Assembly: GCA_013813215.1 (NCBI GenBank)
Contig: JACCSC010000460.1
Span: 1-8,500 of the forward strand
Direction of reading: 5' to 3'
DNA length: 8,500 nucleotides
Source: Geodermatophilaceae bacterium
Lineage (GTDB): Bacteria > Actinomycetota > Actinomycetes > Mycobacteriales > Geodermatophilaceae
In this document: piece after piece, positions 6,214-8,500 of the stretch
Position numbering within the stretch: the first letter of the stretch is position 1
Layout of the letters: every line of letters starts with the position of its first letter
Notes under the pieces: generated by a model
Databases searched by the model: none
Seen by the model: only the letters and a program-made list of their open reading frames with translations
What the model was told of the DNA's origin: nothing
Made by a program: the position numbers and the translations under genes

Positions 6214-7608
6214 GTGACCCGGATCGTCGTGCTCGGCGGCGGCCCGGCCGGTTACGAGGCAGCCCTGGTGGGCGCCCAACTCGGTGCCGAGGTCGTCGTC
6301 GTGGAGCAGGCCGGGTCCGGCGGCGCCTGCGTTCTCTACGACTGCGTCCCCTCCAAGACCTTCATCGCCACCAGCGGCGCGATGACCGGAGTGCGCGAGT
6401 CGTACAGCCTGGGCGTACGAGGCCTGCAGCCGGAAAAGATCACCGCGGACGCCGCCACCGTCCACGCTCGTGTGCGTGAGCTCGCCCGCGCCCAGTCCGC
6501 GGACGTGCAAGCCCGGCTCGTCCGTGACGGCGTGGAGGTGGTGCAGGGGACCGGACGGTTCGCCGATGCCGCGCCTGGACTGGCCAAGCACCGGATCGTC
6601 GTGGACGACGGGCCGGAGTACGACGCCGATGTCGTGCTCGTCGCCACCGGAGCCAGTCCGCGGGTGCTGCCCGGGGCGGAACCGGACGGCGAGCGCATCT
6701 TGACCTGGCGCCAGGTGTACGACCTGCCGGAGTTCCCGGAGCACCTCGTGGTGATCGGCTCGGGGGTGACCGGCGCGGAGTTCGCCAGCGCCTACACCGA
6801 GATCGGCGTGCGGGTTACGTTGGTCAGCAGCCGCGACCGCGTGCTGCCGGGGGAGGACGCCGACGCCGCCGCCGTCCTGGAGCAGGTCTTCGCCGAGCGG
6901 GGCACGACGATCGTCAAGGGTGCCCGGGCCTCGTCCGTCACCCGCCACGCTGACGGGGTCGACGTGCAGCTGGACGACGGACGGCGGATCAGTGGCTCGC
7001 ACGCCCTGATGACCGTCGGCTCGGTGCCCAACACCACCGGGCTCGGTCTGGAGACCGCGGGGGTCGCCCTGGGACCGGGCGGTTTCGTGCCGACCGACCG
7101 GGTGTCCCGGACGAACGTGTCCGGCGTGTACGCCGCCGGTGACTGCACCGGAGTCCTCATGCTCGCGTCCGTGGCGGCCATGCAGGGCCGGATCGCCATG
7201 TGGCACGCCCTCGGCGCGGCGGTTGCGCCGCTGAAGCTCAAGACGGTGTCCGCCAACGTGTTCACCCATCCCGAGATCGCCACCGTCGGGCTGTCGCAGC
7301 AGGCCGTCGAGGAGGGTCCGGTCCCCGGCCGGGTCATCACCCTGCCGCTGGCCACCAATGCCCGGGCCAAGATGGCGGGCCTCCAGGAGGGCTTCGTCAA
7401 GCTGTTCTGCCGGCACCCGACCGGCGTAGTCATCGGCGGCGTGGTCGTCGCGCCGTACGCCTCCGAGCTGATCCTCCCGATCACCTTGGCCGTACAGAAC
7501 AACCTCACCGTCGAGCACGTCGCGCAGACCTTCGCCGTGTACCCGTCGATGAGCGGGTCGCTGACCGAGGCCGCCCGCCAGCTCATGGCGCACGGCGACC
7601 TGGACTGA
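6214..7608 (+). CDS. lpdA: NAD(P)H:quinone reductase of the flavoprotein disulfide reductase family (LpdA)
   Basis: A 464-residue FAD enzyme, closely similar along its whole length to M. tuberculosis LpdA (Rv3303c) as I remember that sequence: DCVPSKTF, AQSADVQARL, ATGASPR, ERILTWRQ, SHALMTVGS and NARAKM all recur. That enzyme reduces quinones with NAD(P)H and does not use lipoamide. Domains in order: FAD-binding GGGPAGYEAA (8-17), active-site segment GGACVLYDCVPSK (36-48), NAD(P)-binding GSGVTGAEF (182-190), second FAD motif VYAAGD (305-310), dimerisation domain from about 345. Unusually, C39 and C44 make a full CxxxxC pair, while known LpdA has alanine at the first position. The His-Glu dyad of true dihydrolipoamide dehydrogenase is missing: Y443 and G448 stand there. 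It is cytoplasmic and likely dimeric. It is followed after 3 bases by the fructosamine kinase-like gene. An open extension upstream to 5866 is a shadow of the AIG2-like gene. Confidence 0.9.
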   Translation: MTRIVVLGGGPAGYEAALVGAQLGAEVVVVEQAGSGGACVLYDCVPSKTFIATSGAMTGVRESYSLGVRGLQPEKITADAATVHARVRELARAQSADVQARLVRDGVEVVQGTGRFADAAPGLAKHRIVVDDGPEYDADVVLVATGASPRVLPGAEPDGERILTWRQVYDLPEFPEHLVVIGSGVTGAEFASAYTEIGVRVTLVSSRDRVLPGEDADAAAVLEQVFAERGTTIVKGARASSVTRHADGVDVQLDDGRRISGSHALMTVGSVPNTTGLGLETAGVALGPGGFVPTDRVSRTNVSGVYAAGDCTGVLMLASVAAMQGRIAMWHALGAAVAPLKLKTVSANVFTHPEIATVGLSQQAVEEGPVPGRVITLPLATNARAKMAGLQEGFVKLFCRHPTGVVIGGVVVAPYASELILPITLAVQNNLTVEHVAQTFAVYPSMSGSLTEAARQLMAHGDLD

Positions 7609-7611
7609 GCC

Positions 7612-8481
7612 GTGGCCTCGGACCTGGACTGGGAGTACGTCCGGGCGCATCCGCAGAACCTGGCTCGCCTCATCGAGCACCAGCGCATCCGCACCACACC
7701 ACTGCCCGGCGGTGACACCTGCACCGCAGAACGGCTGACCCTCGACGACGGGACGTCGGTGTTCGCCAAGTCGTACGCCGACGCGCCGGCGGGCTTGTTC
7801 GCCAGCGAGGCGGCCGGCCTGCAGTGGCTCGCGGCGGCCGACGCGGTGCCGGTGCCAGAGGTGGTCGCGGTCACCGAGGTGGCGCTGCTGTTGACCTGGG
7901 TCGAGCCCGACGGGCCTTCCGTCGCGGCGGCCGAGGCCTTCGGGCGGTCGCTGGCCGACCTGCACCGGTCCGGCGCCGACGCGTTCGGCGCCCCGTGGTT
8001 GGGCTTCATCGGCCGGCTGCCGATGGACAACACCGTCTCCACGGACTGGGCGGAGTTCTACGCCGGGCAGCGGGTGCTGCCCTTCGTGCGGCGGGCGGTC
8101 GATGCGGGACGGATGACAGCGCAGGACGCCGCGGCGGTCGAGCGGGCGCTGGGCGTCATGAATGTCCCGGTCGAGCCGCCGGCCCGGCTGCACGGCGACC
8201 TCTGGTCGGGCAACGTGCTGTGGTCCGCGGACGGTTCGGTCTACCTCGTGGACCCGGCCGCGCACGGCGGGCACCGGGAGACCGACCTGGCCATGCTGGC
8301 GCTGTTCGGCCTGCCGCACCTGGACCGGGTGCTGGGGGCCTACGCCGAGGTCTTCCCGCTCGCCGACGGGTGGCGGGAGCGGGTCGGGCTGCACCAGCTG
8401 CATCCGCTGGCCGTGCACGCGGCGCTGTTCGGGGGCGGGTACGGGGCGCTGGCCGCCATCGCGGCGCGGCGGTCCGGGTGA
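7612..8481 (+). CDS. Fructosamine/ketosamine-3-kinase family protein
   Basis: A 289-residue kinase of the fructosamine-3-kinase family, which phosphorylates sugar-derived adducts (fructosamines, ribulosamines) on proteins or small amines so that they decompose, a repair of glycation. Visible motifs: LPGGDTCTAE (31-40), ATP lysine in VFAKSY (K53), SEAAGLQWLA (65-74, E66 pairing with the lysine), catalytic LHGDLWSGN (193-201, D196), and the metal motif LVDPAAHGGHRETDLAM (212-228, D214). Length is normal for bacterial members. The GTG at 7612 starts 3 bases after the lpdA stop and has no ribosome site of its own, so it depends on translation from lpdA. Another APH-fold kinase lies at 449-1465, but the HGDLWSGN signature is seen only here. 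Activity on a real substrate is inferred from family only. Confidence 0.87.
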   Translation: MASDLDWEYVRAHPQNLARLIEHQRIRTTPLPGGDTCTAERLTLDDGTSVFAKSYADAPAGLFASEAAGLQWLAAADAVPVPEVVAVTEVALLLTWVEPDGPSVAAAEAFGRSLADLHRSGADAFGAPWLGFIGRLPMDNTVSTDWAEFYAGQRVLPFVRRAVDAGRMTAQDAAAVERALGVMNVPVEPPARLHGDLWSGNVLWSADGSVYLVDPAAHGGHRETDLAMLALFGLPHLDRVLGAYAEVFPLADGWRERVGLHQLHPLAVHAALFGGGYGALAAIAARRSG

Positions 8482-8500
8482 GCGCCGCCGACCGCTGGCG
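8478..8500 (+). CDS. Possible start of the next gene (cut by window end)
   Basis: GTG at 8478 overlaps the kinase stop as GTGA, and its frame stays open for the remaining 23 bases (Met/Val-Ser-Ala-Ala-Asp-Arg-Trp). The arrangement is typical of a coupled operon gene. Nothing can be said about function. Confidence 0.4.

Noticed and set aside
6214..7608. Calling the flavoprotein a dihydrolipoamide dehydrogenase because of its CxxxxC
   Set aside because: The sequence follows the LpdA quinone reductase lineage throughout and lacks the His-Glu dyad; Tyr443 and Gly448 stand in those positions.
6157..8418. A 753-codon open frame on the minus strand opposite lpdA and the fructosamine kinase gene
   Set aside because: It has low-complexity Arg/Gly/His/Asp composition, no recognisable motif, and lies antisense to two genes with complete catalytic motifs. 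In GC-rich DNA stop codons are rare in this antisense phase.

Overview
The window is a dense, GC-rich stretch of bacterial chromosome, most likely from an actinobacterium. The evidence is a strong G/C preference at third codon positions, frequent GTG starts, start codons without Shine-Dalgarno sequences, and a clear orthologue of the actinobacterial flavoprotein LpdA next to an AmiA1/AmiB1-type amidohydrolase and an AIG2-like protein. As I recall it, the same group (lpdA, a small protein, amiA1, amiB1) occurs around Rv3303c-Rv3306c in Mycobacterium tuberculosis. I cannot name the genus. No tRNA, rRNA, CRISPR array, insertion sequence or phage integrase is visible, and no gap between genes exceeds about 70 bases.

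Layout. Bases 1-61 hold the last 19 codons of a gene, probably a TetR-type regulator. A small P-loop kinase-like gene (58-447) follows by a GTGA overlap and looks internally shortened. A phosphotransferase of the APH/choline-kinase fold (449-1465, minus) converges on it. Divergent from that, almost without a gap, is the catalytic large subunit of a B12-dependent methylmalonyl-CoA mutase (1484-3061, plus). An M20 amidohydrolase (3116-4285, plus) follows. A GrpB-family protein (4282-5127, minus) converges on it with a 4-base overlap. A small coupled gene pair (5191-5541 and 5534-5698, plus) encodes a membrane-anchored 116-residue protein and a basic 54-residue protein. An AIG2/gamma-glutamylcyclotransferase-like gene (5695-6147, minus) converges on that pair, again with a 4-base overlap. 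The LpdA homologue (6214-7608, plus) and a fructosamine-3-kinase-like gene (7612-8481, plus) form an operon that probably continues out of the window.

How it fits together. Most products are household or repair enzymes: acyl-CoA carbon rearrangement, amide hydrolysis, gamma-glutamyl turnover, quinone reduction and deglycation. The lpdA-fructosamine kinase pair is the only clear metabolic operon, and a theme of reactive-metabolite or oxidative damage control is an inference. The least explained part is the small bicistron at 5191-5698.

Points most worth a second look: the LpdA homologue has a complete CxxxxC pair although the lineage I know has lost the first cysteine; the small bicistron has a glycine-zipper membrane anchor; a perfect 16-base palindrome encodes the last codons and stops of two converging genes; four starts carry a TANNNT box 6-7 bases upstream, suggesting leaderless transcripts; and the mutase large subunit has no B12-binding partner in the window.
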